From Gonocerus acuteangulatus (taxonomy: Eukaryota; Arthropoda; Insecta; Hemiptera; Coreidae), in NCBI GenBank assembly GCA_946811695.1, contig OX328124.1, positions 91,381,696 to 91,445,695 of the forward strand: a stretch of DNA of 64,000 nt, read 5' to 3'. Position 1 is the stretch's first letter. Every line of letters begins with the position of its first letter. The notes under the pieces were generated by a model, which was not told the origin of the DNA, did not search any database, and worked only from the letters and a program-made list of their open reading frames with translations. Shown piece by piece: positions 46,122-56,029 of this stretch. Made by a program: the position numbers and the translations under genes.

Positions 46122-47323
46122 AATTTGAACCACCGTTATTTTCGGTTTCTAGGGGTTCTGAAACGCGAAATTTTCTAGTCGGCACTTCCGGATTGTTTCA
46201 TTGTATCAACCTTATAAGCGGGGTTCCTCCCTATGGGGGAGGGAGGAACCGCGCTAAAACAAACAAAAAACAGTGCACTAAAAAGAACGGTTTTCCTATT
46301 TCTAATCTACAGGTAATTTAGTGACCTTTGTGTATTGAAACATCCACATTTCTAATAGTAAAAACATATCATTGAAGCATCCGCTATTGAACATGAGGTA
46401 ATTGTTGTTCATCCAGAACTGACCTTAAAATATAAATAGTAATTATTTTTTTCTGGTTCTCGTAAAAATCTAATTTACGTTTTAATAAATGCTAGTTCCA
46501 AATAGTTCGTGACTTGTACAAAAGTCGTATGTCTTTATAGTTTAGATTATTACCTAATCAATTTCATGAATCTCTGCTATTGGTCTACAGCTCATTGTAA
46601 TCCATTGCGTTTAATGAAACATATCCGCCTTCCTGGGACTACATATATTTTTCTACATGAAACCAAAATATTAAATACAAAAACTCCATCCTGCAGGAGC
46701 TGCAAATATAAAGCAGATTCCTTCTCCGAGTAAAAAATATACCAATATATTTTAAAAGAAATCATTCTTATTAGTTTTAGGTACAATTAGCAAAATAATG
46801 AGGTTCTTAAATGTTATTGATTTTTCATTTTATGCCGCGGGTTCAGTTAGTTATCTCGGAACTTTCTGAAATCAATCTCGCCTAAATTTGTTATTTTTTT
46901 TTCGTTGAATGATTCCACTCTCTGACCTGTCATTGGTATCTTATCATCGTGTTCGAGATGATATGAAGGAATTTTGGAAAGGTAGCAATTAGTATATTGT
47001 AGCATGTTATTTAACGTTAGCAAATAGATTATTTCACAATAGAGGTTAATAGTTTTTCTCTAAATGTTCCCAACAGTTTTCCTTTCTAAGTTTGTAGCTA
47101 AAAATGTGCCAGAAGTTATGGAGAATTTCATTCCGTTTTGAGAATATTACGAGTCTCTTTCTTTTTGCCCTTTTTGCTAAGCAATCTTCTTTTTAATTTT
47201 CCTTTACACCAAGATGGCTGGGATTTGAACATTCATTGGTATTTTAATTGGAATACTGGAGGAGGCAATATATCTATAACTACTAGATGCCTTGAGGAGA
47301 ACTGTAAACAATATAAGCATTAA
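40193..47323 (+). CDS. Gene D': secreted precursor with RSKR cleavage site (paralogue of D)
   Basis: Exon 1 40193-40314 encodes MAHWFSFLVGLLVLTSC then QHHALREQRSVLTSV; most residues match gene D and the exon length (122) is equal. The donor AC|GTAAGT joins T after TTATTTTAG (Thr, phase 2). Exon 2 41152-41303 encodes EAEHSVETQIDVVRSKR then QDELFDDYKNIEKYDVEIEE, ending GTTT|GTAAGT. After RSKR the sequence is acidic but unlike D. A candidate exon 3, 47214-47323, follows a pyrimidine-rich tract and AAG, restores Tyr (phase 1) and encodes GWDLNIHWYFNWNTGGGNIS, then two cysteines and a stop, with AATAAA at 47339. Exons 1-2 are secure; exon 3 rests on phase, poly(A) signal and composition, so about 0.4. 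The full model is 127 aa. Confidence 0.7.
40775..40831. repeat. (AT)n microsatellite
   Basis: AT run in intron 1 of gene D'; the rest of that intron (40315-41151) shows nothing else. Confidence 0.9.
41388..41470. repeat. Helentron-like termini
   Basis: TTAGCGTAGTTCCTCTTTCC at 41388 is the 3' end of a minus-strand copy. TCCGACTCGCAGGAACGAAG at 41447 is a plus-strand 5' end with different downstream sequence. The stretch to about 42000 that follows is GGA-rich at 41610-41800 and shows no gene. Confidence 0.5.
42022..43081 (-). mobile_element. Helentron-like copy, left arm of a large inverted repeat
   Basis: Minus-strand 3' end (hairpin then CTAA) at 42022-42060, (AT)n run 42163-42230, then the standard 3' kilobase. 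It matches 43660-44680 in reverse, down to private variants such as GTTCTTAAGAACGGG. A 36-bp unit (CGAAATCCGCCCACTGGAAG...) is doubled at about 42338-42412. Confidence 0.75.
43186..43224 (+). ncRNA. Hammerhead-ribozyme motif, complete core and GUC site
   Basis: Stem I GCC/GGC, core CTGATGA, stem II GGCTTG/CAAGCC closed by AAGTT, GAAAC, then GTC as the cleavage triplet. Every conserved core base is present. Stem III is the minimal A-U/C-G pair without a loop, typical of Penelope-like elements. It lies in the 578-bp spacer between inverted Helentron arms, within intron 2 of the D' model. Confidence 0.75.
43660..44680 (+). mobile_element. Helentron-like copy, right arm of a large inverted repeat
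   Basis: Ends GGAACCGCGCTAA at 44680 after the usual hairpin. It carries an (AT)n run at 44478-44540. Homology also extends left to about 43250 as ordinary internal repeats. The 66-residue open frame at 44113 is shared by all copies and follows element sequence, with no sign of being a gene. Confidence 0.75.
44950..46257 (+). mobile_element. Helentron-like copy
   Basis: Same internal units as above and a 3' end with hairpin and CTAA at 46254-46257; (AT)n runs at 46038-46118. It is closer to the 31497-35219 copy in its 3' part (GAACCATTCGTCTTCTA-type variants) than to the inverted pair. Confidence 0.7.
46258..47213. other. Intronic (D' model), nothing recognised
   Basis: AT-rich unique DNA. 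The open frame at 46509-46733 has no start context or protein-like pattern. Confidence 0.4.
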
Positions 47324-47338
47324 TGCTGGAAGAGCAGA

Positions 47339-47344
47339 AATAAA
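47339..47344 (+). terminator. Poly(A) signal for gene D' model
   Basis: AATAAA 16 bases after the TAA that ends candidate exon 3. Confidence 0.4.
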
Positions 47345-48059
47345 TTCGGAGACAATAGTTACAAATTCGCTACTAGTTATATTAAAGGAATGATGGTCAA
47401 TTCTATAGAAGTGTATTGTAGTATTTTAATTTAATTGATATGAGTCTGGGGAAGGTTACACTAGTGTTGACAGACGGTGTTTTGTGCTCTAGCTAAAAAT
47501 CATTTTGCTTACATTATTGATGAACAATGTTTTCGAAAAATGTTGTCCGGATCGTGGAAAAGTGTTTTTTCAAGTGAGGAGCAAGTAAAAGTTGACTTTT
47601 AATACCTGGAAATTTTAAATTTACACTATAGTGATGGCTTATCCAAATGTGGACTTTCTTAACTTGTTTTTGATGCAGATGCTCTCCAGTTTCATCTTTG
47701 AATTACGTTTTGAGGGTAAGCTTCAACGATCTTTATATTAGAAAAAGAAAAATACCGAAAAAATTTCATTTTTAAATGTTTGTATAGAACAAAGAAGAAA
47801 ACGTGGTACACTTGAAGGTCAGTCGCCATTCTTCTTGATGACGTCATCTTTATAGCGTCATATGTTTCTAGAACCATTATTTACAGTAACTTTAAAATTT
47901 TCGCTTTCTATTTCTTCACTATCTAAATAGACCCGGGATTGCCTCCTCACCGAGAGATACTGACTTATCCACTCTCTTATCTCTACTACATACTCTAATC
48001 CCTAAGAACTTATCTCATTCTCAGTTATAATATTTCTCATTTAAATTAATACTTTCAAA

Positions 48060-48707
48060 ATGGATAACGATTTTGAAAACAAAGCAGGACTAGACGATGT
48101 TTTCAAAATCTTAACATATAAGCACATAAACCATAAGGACATAAAAAAGAGCATCGAGGAAGCTAAAATATATATAGAGGAACTTGAAAAAACTAAAGAA
48201 CGAGTCCAGGCCCTAGAATCTTCTCAAAAAATGTTAGTAATGGAACTTCAGAATCTAAATAAAATAATCGAAGAACAGGATATCCAGGGACGAAGAAAAA
48301 ATCTAATTCTGTATAATTTTCCGCAAAACAGGGAAGAAACTCCCCTCAGCCTTGTTACTAGTTATGTCCAGCTCATCGATGGAAAACTTCGAATTCCCCT
48401 ACAGAAAATTGAAGTGGATTGTGCCATAAGAGTGGGGCGTAGACACGAAGGTAAACTTAGGCCAGTTCTTGTCAGATTAAATTCAACTTGGCGCAAGTTT
48501 GAAATTCTTCGTCGGAATAAACAAATAAAGGAGCATGGTTTAAGTTTTTCAGATGACCTACCTAAAGAGAAAAGATTAAAACGAAGACAACTTATACCAT
48601 ATCTGACAGTAGCCAGGAAGAACAATATTCATGCAGTCTTGAGGCGGGATAAACTCTTAATGAATGGTCAGCTCTACTCTCTTGAAGACCTGGAGAAGAA
48701 TAGTTAA
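48060..48707 (+). CDS. LINE ORF1-like protein (coiled coil plus RRM), 215 aa
   Basis: Residues about 25-80 form a coiled coil (KSIEEAKIYIEELEKTKERV ...LQNLNKIIEEQD). Next comes an RRM-like start GRRKNLILYNFPQNREE. A basic C-terminal domain follows (AIRVGRRHEGKLRPVLVRLN, then RREEKRLKRR-like KEKRLKRRQLIPYLTVARKN). This is the layout of L1-type ORF1 proteins, which trimerise and coat LINE RNA. The frame is intact from an ATG in good context (AAAATGG). No endonuclease or RT follows within the next kilobase, so this would be a half-LINE. An exapted ORF1 gene is the alternative. Confidence 0.65.
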   Translation: MDNDFENKAGLDDVFKILTYKHINHKDIKKSIEEAKIYIEELEKTKERVQALESSQKMLVMELQNLNKIIEEQDIQGRRKNLILYNFPQNREETPLSLVTSYVQLIDGKLRIPLQKIEVDCAIRVGRRHEGKLRPVLVRLNSTWRKFEILRRNKQIKEHGLSFSDDLPKEKRLKRRQLIPYLTVARKNNIHAVLRRDKLLMNGQLYSLEDLEKNS

Positions 48708-48742
48708 CGATAACCATCGGAGCAGCGAATTCTAGTTAGGAG

Positions 48743-48973
48743 ATGAAGGCAGCATCAGCGGTTGACGATACGAGTAGTCCCATGAAGAAGACCTACAGGG
48801 AGATGGAGAATGTCGTAGCGGAACGGGCTTCAGCTAAGCTGGGAAAATTCGCACTTCGACGTCGTGCTAAATCTCGGAAGAGTCGACGCAGGAAGATCTC
48901 GGCATTATCAGAGCATTCGATACTGTCACAACGGAACCCGACTCAGCGAGAAATAGAAATACACGATTTATAG
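48743..48973 (+). CDS. Small basic frame downstream of ORF1, doubtful
   Basis: Begins with an ATG 36 bases after the ORF1 stop and encodes 76 residues rich in Arg, Lys and Ser (KFALRRRAKSRKSRRRKISA). It might be a second frame of the same element or the remnant of its next ORF. No family recognised. Confidence 0.3.
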   Translation: MKAASAVDDTSSPMKKTYREMENVVAERASAKLGKFALRRRAKSRKSRRRKISALSEHSILSQRNPTQREIEIHDL

Positions 48974-50019
48974 TGAATTATTTGCGTGATTTGAGAATAA
49001 TGTTAACCTCCTTCTTAATTTCAACCAGTATATCTCTTAAAACTAGAGATATTTCATGCATCTTGGAAACATGGGTAACTAAAAAAAAAGAAAAAAGTAA
49101 TAATAATGGATAAATAGATAAAAATATAAAAAAATAATGAAAACAAGCTCTGCAATACATCAAGTGGCAATGATTATCCTAATTAAACAGGACTGAAATC
49201 TTAAGAAAGATCCACAAAGTTTTAGATAAAACTTGAACAACCAAAGGAAATTGTTCTTTGAAATGGCCAGCTCTGAAAGTTTGTGACTATTAACCACTTC
49301 ACCTGTGAACTAAAACATTAGAAGAATCTTTATCACACTTCATCACCAATATGTAGCAGCAATAATTCCAGCAGCCTATTCCACCACACCAGAGAAGCAA
49401 TAAGGATAATAGTTGTCACAGTTTAAGAGTGGTTGTGATTAGGGTAGTGAAAAGTGGGGTTTTTTCTTTCGAAGCGGAAAAAGTTAATATATTTTTTTTC
49501 CTTTTGTTTTTTTTTTCAATAACTAGTGACACATAAAAGTAAATGTTTCGTTTATTATCATTATTTTATTTTATATTGTTGTTTTTGTTTCGTAGACGAA
49601 GTGATTTTCTTTTATTATTTTTTTGTAATCAATATTTATACACCATTTTGTTTATAAATAAGAAAACCAGACTCCCTGTAACTGTAATTTTTAATTTACA
49701 AAATACAGTAAATATTCTTTCATTCATTCATTTAATTGATATAATTTTATTGTGATGAATTATCAGTTTTTGTAAAATAAATGAAATTTTACATGCCATC
49801 TATACTTAAATGTAAATGAGAGCATAATAAATGTCATTTTCATTCATTTACCACTAAATATTATTAGGAACTACAACAGGTAGAGGATAGGCATGATTAT
49901 ATAAAGAGAACACAGAGTTACTAGGAGATCACGCCATGTTATTGGACTTGCAAGACTCGATGTTGCGAGACTCAAAGTTTTTGGACTTCCAAATTCGACG
50001 TCGCAAGACTGGTAGGACT
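48974..50019. other. 3' part of the ORF1-only element and intergenic DNA
   Basis: AT-rich, no gene. AAAATAAATGAAATTTTACATG and AATAAATGTCATTTTCATTC at 49775-49850 look like a LINE 3' end. Confidence 0.4.
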
Positions 50020-52112
50020 CTATGTCGTTGGTCTTGCAGTACTTGGCGTTGTTGAATTCGTAGTATTCAATGTTGTTGGACTTGCAGGACTTGGGGTTGT
50101 TGAATTGGTAGGACTCAATGTTGTTGGACTTGCAGGGCTTGGAGTTGTTGAATTGGAAGGACTCAATGTTGTTGGATTTGCAGGGGTCGATGTTGTTGGG
50201 GTTGCAGGACTCGAGGTTGTCGGGCTGGTAGGAGTCGAAGTTGTTGGACTTGGAGGGCTTGGCAACGTCGTACTTGGCGTTGTAATATTGGCAGGACTCG
50301 GTGTAGTTGTATTTGCCGCTGTGGTTGTAGCATTTTGAGGAGTTGGCGTTGTTGATGGCCCTGTAAGCATGGATTGAGTCCCATTAATTGCCATATGTGC
50401 AGCATTCGCTGTCATGTTTACTCCACCTTGTGCAACGTTGACTGCCATGCTGGTTCCATTCTGAACAACACCAGTTCCTGTTTGCACCACTCTGTCAATG
50501 AGGTTGTATTTGGAATTACTCAACGATTGGAGCACATTAATTTTGCCTTGTCCGACTGTGTTCACAACATTGACGACTCCTCTACTTGCGTTGACGCCCG
50601 CCGAGACAAGCCTATTTATAATCGGTATTGGAGATGCGAGTCTTCCAATTAGGGCTAGAAAAGAGAAACAGAATGAATAAGTAAATTTTAATACACCTAA
50701 AACCATAATAAAATATGTAATAGTAGTTCCTGAGTATGGCCTCAGAACAAGAAGTAAGTCAAAACAAGGTAGGTCACACTCATAGAAAAGAGGCGAACAA
50801 GTAGCAAATTCCTCGAGTTTAAAACCGCGAATAACTCATTAGAACAGGAGAATCAAAGTCAGTTAATTTCGGTCAGATGTATTGCTAAGTTGGTTCTAAA
50901 AAGAACGAAAACTACGAAATGCATAAAACAATGTTATTATTAACAAAAAAAAAAATCGCCATTAAAAAATACATACAGTTATTTTTACGGATAGATGTTT
51001 GCATATTTTAAATGTCTAAGGATTGCTTAATTGGTATGGACTACCATACCATTTAAGTTCTGTCGGCTATCTTCTCAGTTGTAAATAAGCAATTGTTAGT
51101 TTGCTACGTTGTCTACAGTCATTTAGTATACGATTGACAGTAATAGTTCTGTTACATATTCGACATGTCGGTCTTTCTTTTCTGGCGTGTAAGAAAGAAT
51201 GGGTAAGTAGGGTGTGTCCTTTCCGAAGCCGGATGTCGTCACGGTGTTTCAGGTATGTTTGTAGCTAGTTTTACCAGTAAGTCCCATTTAAAAAAAAATA
51301 CAAATTAATTATAATAATGATAAAACATACATATTCCTGCTTTGGTGGCATTCGCTCCTGCTTGGAGTCCTGTAGACTTCATCCTAAGAATGGTGTTTAT
51401 AGTTCCTCGTGACGCTGATGTGAGTGCGTTAGAAACACCTGCTACTGTTGACGTGCCCACCGCCACAGTACTGTTAACAAGCCGTAGTCCTCCATTCACT
51501 GCGCTCTGTACCCCATTAACTGCTTGTCTATAAAATATGTAAGAACTATAAAACCATTTATATTAGAAGAAATAAATATTTTGAAGTAGGTATTCAAAGA
51601 GCATTTCCGTCGTTTTACGTCCGCTTGGTATTAGAATTTTATTCATAATCTTCATTAGCATTCGAAGACTTCTCTCTCTGAAGGAGCGAATGAGGTTGAC
51701 AAGTCTAACTCATCGCCGGAAATCGGGAAGGTATGCAAGGAAGACCTCACAACAAATGCAGACGAAGATAGAGAAGAAGATGAAGGAAGAAAACGGTGAT
51801 TCTCCAGATCGCCCAAATTCATCAAATCACCAAAAAAAAAAGACGGCTAGAATTTATCAAAGCAAAGAAACGGTAATATGTACCTGACAAATTTCAGAAT
51901 GTTTAAATATTATTTGCTTTGAAAACATAACATAAGCTAAAACAAATAAATAATTTAACAGCTATTTATTCATCGTATGGTTTAAATTGTAAGAGACTGT
52001 ACACTGAGGACTAATTTCAAATTACCGTAAAAGTTGAGGGAATTATTTTCCGATGGTAGCCAGTACATTGAAGTACTGATGAAATACGTAATAGGCACCC
52101 ATTTAAAAAGTA

Positions 52113-52180
<68 letters not shown>

Positions 52181-54936
52181 CAAATGAAATGATAACCAAA
52201 GCCACTTTATGATGTTGATTTGTCACCTTTGACCTGATTCAAACCAAAGAACAAAGATCACAAATAAGTAGGTACAAGAAGGAAAACATGACTACATTAT
52301 TACCTTATTTACTGATAACTAATCACTAAAATTGAAATCGTTTAATCACAAAAATTGTGTAAAACTAAAATAAAATAATACATAATTTTTTCAAAAATCT
52401 AAATCTCTTGGTCATCAGATCAAATGAGTCCCGTAACATGCCACGAGAGCCCAGAGGATCAGATACTGTAGATGTGTCTGATTATTGACCATACACAGTG
52501 GGCATACTTTGGAGATAGTATGGTCAATAGGGGTCTCCTGTGGTAGTAGATTCATAAGCGGGAGATGGTAGGTTCGATCCCCACCGGCGGCAGGAATTTT
52601 CTCATCCCCCGGCTAGTTGGGAAAATTCCTCGCTACACCCTGGATGTCGGCGCTAATAGCCCAGATTGGTTCGAAGTGCACCCCAAGATAAAATCTTTAG
52701 TGTGGGCCCAATTTTTGATCTCAGGTTCTTCTGAATATTAGTCGAGTCCTCTGCCACTGAGCTAAACACGCCTCCAAATCTCTTGGCCATACCAAAATTA
52801 ATTCTAGCATAAAATCCATTCAGCTGTCGTTATTTAGGCTTATAATTACCGACTTACAAATAAATTCATATTAGGTATTTCATGTTACAGTCATAACATC
52901 AAAATCATATATCAGAATTCTGCTGTGTACTCTTCTCTATGAAATTATAATATCAGTCATTTGCTATGATACGGAATTAATTAATTCTATTGAGTTTTAA
53001 TTACGTCTAATTACGACGGAGTTTTTCAATATTTATCCAGTTGTTTCGCGTCCTTCTTATAAATGGGATAAATACTAATCTGCATAAATTAACAAATGGG
53101 CCAACGGCCATAGCCACGTTGTATACACCAGTTCCCGTTGATCCCTAAAGTTAAGCAACGTCGGGCGTGGCCAGTTAGGGAATTGGCTGATGGACCACGT
53201 GCTGTTGGAATTATAAAAGGGTGGCAACCTGTTGATAGCCCGGAGCTAATAGCCCAGTTGTTGATACATTTTAAAAAATAAAAACAAAAAAAAATAACGC
53301 CATACATTGCTGAAAATGTATCTCCCAGGACAGTGTAGGTTTAACTCAACGAAAATAAAATGACAGACGTTTTCATAGTTTTTATTTACTGGACAATATA
53401 TGACAGAGAAACAATTTATATTTATTAATTATATGAGAAAATTATTATTAATATAATTAAATTTATAAATCCATGTATTTTTTATGCGGGGTATCCGCTA
53501 CTCTTGACGAAATGCTTACAGACAGAGTCGACAACATTGACAAATTAGTAACGTTTTTAATACAATCACAAATGTACGTATTAATTTAAGTTAAGACGGC
53601 GGCGGGTGCCGGGGTTAGGGGTTGTGGACAAAGATACTCCACATCTATTTTTTAAGACTTTCCACTCTCAACATTTTGTCTGAATCCGTCTTTTTGCGTG
53701 ATACTAGCAACTAATCTAAACTCACTGAGTCATTACATGTTCGCTCTCCTACAGCTTCAAAAATGGTCCGATTTTAAAGAAGTATGGTTAAACTCCTAAC
53801 GTGTTTTATTCTTTTGAAAATGCTTTTGTCACTCTTAAACTCACTTTTTATTAGGTTTTTTTTTGTTTTAAATTGCCCATAATTTAGTAAATCAAGATAA
53901 GAAAATAAGAAATATATTTTTAATAGCGTTATCCTAGAACGAACGTTTAGAAGGACGATGAGTCATTTCCGCTTATGATACTGTCAGTTTTCTTCAATCG
54001 CGTCAACGTCATAAACGAGTTTTCTACCCTATAAGGCTGCACCCACATTGGACCCGTATTTCGCCCGGTCCGATCCGATCCGATTTCGTTTGATCGACAA
54101 CGGCCAGCAGCGGCCGACGTGAGGGCCTACATTGGTCTCGACCCGATCCGATCAGATTTAGTCACAGCTAGTCAGTAAAGACCTCGTAGTGAAGTGAAAA
54201 TGAGTGATTAAGTTAAGAAATACAACCTAATAAGCGTAGAAACCTTCGATCGTCCAATGTTGGATGTAAGAGAAGTATTCGTATTCATATTTTAAAAATA
54301 TTTATAAGAAAGGTAACTAGAAGGTTATAAGCATTGGAAGGTTATAAACATTAGAAAATTATAAATATTGGAAGCTTATAGACGTTGGATGGTTATAAAC
54401 ATCTTTCCACGCATTTTAATAAACAACGGAAACAAAAAACAAAAATGTGAATTGACAAAGTTGTTCTAAATGTTATTTCCTTTGATAAAAAGAACAATGC
54501 ATTGAAATCGGTTAAGATTTAGAACCTGTAGACCTTTTTGAAACACTATATGTGGGTTGGCGCCATTTTGATTTGTCGGTCCGAAATCGGTCAAGAAACA
54601 AACAAGTTTGAATGGCCAAGAATCGGTGGCCGTTGGATTGGATCGGGTCGGGACCAGCGTAGGCACCTCTATTGAGATGCATGTGTTTGTTCTTCCTCCG
54701 ACAACGGTGGCTATTGGATCGGATCGGAACGGGTCCAGTGTAGGTGCACCCTAAGGAGGGAGAAAACACGCCAAAAATAGTATAAGAACAATCATAAAGG
54801 GAGCGTTTCTTTCTCACCTTAGGATATTAGCACTTCCATTGATAATGGATCCAAACCAAGAATTTGAAGGATTTGCCTGTCCGGATGCGAAGGAAGCCAC
54901 AGCCAGAAGGATCAGACAACTCTTGAGTACCATCAT
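50020..54936 (-). CDS. Gene G: secreted helical protein with mucin-like tail, 3 exons, 316 aa
   Basis: Exons 54936-54818, 51527-51331 and 50654-50020. Signal peptide MMVLKSCLILLAVASFASGQ. Exon 1 ends in WFGSIINGSANIL and AG|GTGAGA, and A after TTTTATAG restores Arg (phase 2). Exon 2 (197 bases) is QAVNGVQSAVNGGLRLVNST-type Ala/Val/Asn/Thr helix. The donor ATAT|GTATGT joins CC after CTTTTCTAG (Ser, phase 1). Exon 3 begins LIGRLASPIPIINRLVSAGV and continues as repeating Val/Asn/Gly/Thr helical motifs. It ends in about 110 residues of Ser/Thr/Pro/Asn repeats (SPASPTTLSPTNSTTP) with many N-x-S/T sites. This suggests a heavily glycosylated secreted or matrix protein. Total 951 bases is an exact frame. 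It is a likely relative of gene H. Intron 1 has collected SINEs and a MITE. Confidence 0.85.
51060..51262 (-). pseudogene. LINE C-terminal zinc-knuckle remnant
   Basis: Minus strand reads RDDIRLRKGHTLLTHSFLHA then RKERPTCRICNRTITVNRIL and NDC, the G-H-T...L-T-H...C-x2-C...C pattern found after RNase H in I-type and related LINEs. It lies in intron 2 of gene G. Confidence 0.65.
52117..52179. repeat. (AT)n microsatellite
   Basis: AT run in intron 1 of gene G. Confidence 0.9.
52480..52790. repeat. tRNA-derived SINE (+) next to a reversed SINE head (-)
   Basis: From 52531: GGTCTCCTGTGGTAGTAGAT as A-box side, GGTTCGATCCC as B box, then AATTTTCTCATCC...GGGAAAATTCC (a hairpin) and the tail GGCGCTAATAGCCCAGATTG. 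Reversed at 52774-52700: GTTTAGCTCAGTGGCAGAGG, like the head at 9057. The hairpin and tail also occur in the minus-strand SINE at 59981-59850. Confidence 0.7.
53100..53297 (+). mobile_element. 5S rRNA-derived SINE (SINE3 class)
   Basis: GCCAACGGCCATAGCCACGT, ACACCAGTTCCCGT, AAGTTAAGCAACGTCGGGCG and CCACGTGCTGTTGG cover most of animal 5S rRNA, with an internal deletion. After it come GATAGCCCGGAGCTAATAGC, CCAGTTGTTGAT and an A-rich tail. Degenerate in the C-box region, so not a working 5S gene. In intron 1 of gene G. Confidence 0.85.
53298..54034. other. Intronic DNA, nothing recognised
   Basis: Part of intron 1 of gene G. AT-rich, with loose Helentron-like phrases but no clear element. Confidence 0.4.
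54032..54754. mobile_element. PIF/Harbinger-type MITE, 717 bp
   Basis: Ends 54035 and 54751 are inverted repeats: GGCTGCACCCACATTGGACC against GGGTGCACCTACACTGGACC. Three-base TAA copies flank both ends (54032-54034 and 54752-54754), as for Harbinger target duplications. The subterminal regions repeat GATCCGATCC-like words; no transposase inside. Confidence 0.7.
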
Positions 54937-56029
54937 ACTTCGGTATGCGTTACGATTCTAAAGGGAAATTACAAATTCTCCACATAATGTCTATATTTAC
55001 AATGTGTTTAATGCTGTTTTGTTTTGCTTTAACACGAATGTTCCTTCCACTCCGAGGAGCTCCATACTGAAGCAGTTCTGAATACATTCTCTACTCATTG
55101 CCTTATAGTAGAGAATCGTGAGGTTACTTCTAATTAAACTAAATATAACTATAACTGCCAGAAGAGGAAGTAATAAAGGAGAAACGTGTTTACGATTTGA
55201 ACCGTCTCGTAAACACGATCTTACTCGGTAAACACTTGATTCTACATAACTCTAAGTACGAAGTGTTGCATTTGTCGTATTTTAATGAGCCTAAATCTAC
55301 ATGAATACATTAGGGCAGAAATACCTGACGAGTAGTTAGAGACGGATATTACAGATCGGCGAGTTGAAACAACTCGCCTCTAGCAAAACATTTCGATCTA
55401 CCTTCAAAATAATGAACAAAAAAGGTTCTGATCTATTTTTCGATGGGCTGATGTAATTTGAAGAAGTCATGGTCAAAACTTCGAAAGCATTAATTTTGTT
55501 GCTTTGGATCTTTGTATTTGACTTACCTCAGTTTTATAATGGTTGTTGTGTTTTGATTGATTTTAGCAGTCATGTTGCCAGTAAAACAAGATACTTTAAT
55601 GTTACTGTTAGAGGCAATTAAATACTGAAGCACATATAGACAAAAACCTGTTCAGTACAACGAAATCGACACGTTTGAATTTTAAGTACCAATTTCTCGG
55701 ACTGAGATCGCCCTGTCCTCCTGAATTTTGCCCGTCCACTTACCACGAATTACCTATTAAAACTTCTGTCAGCAAGATTAGGTTTGATATTGTGTATCAT
55801 ATACTAGTTTTCCAGAAAAATGATAACCAAACTCGCTTTTTCATTTAGTAAACATTGATAAGCCCTGCCTCTGTCTACCGTGTTAAAAAGTGGACCTTTG
55901 AGGCACAATATCTCAAAAGCGAGTACCGCTTGGAGGGTCCTATCTTTTTCCAATGCATAGAGGACACTTTAATTAACATGTAGACAAATTTATGAAAAAA
56001 AAAAAAAAAAAAATAGTCGAGTTCGTTGG
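54937..56029. other. Intergenic upstream of gene G
   Basis: A TATA-like TAAATATAG lies on the minus strand at about 54999-54991, roughly 60 bases before the gene G ATG. The remainder is AT-rich with an A-run near 55995; no gene. Confidence 0.35.

Noticed and set aside
47138..47323. Single-exon secreted protein beginning at 47138
   Set aside because: The supposed start is TTG, and the hydrophobic N-terminus is better read as the pyrimidine tract of an acceptor.
53100..53220. Functional 5S rRNA gene
   Set aside because: Internal deletion and changes in the control region, and fusion to a SINE tail.
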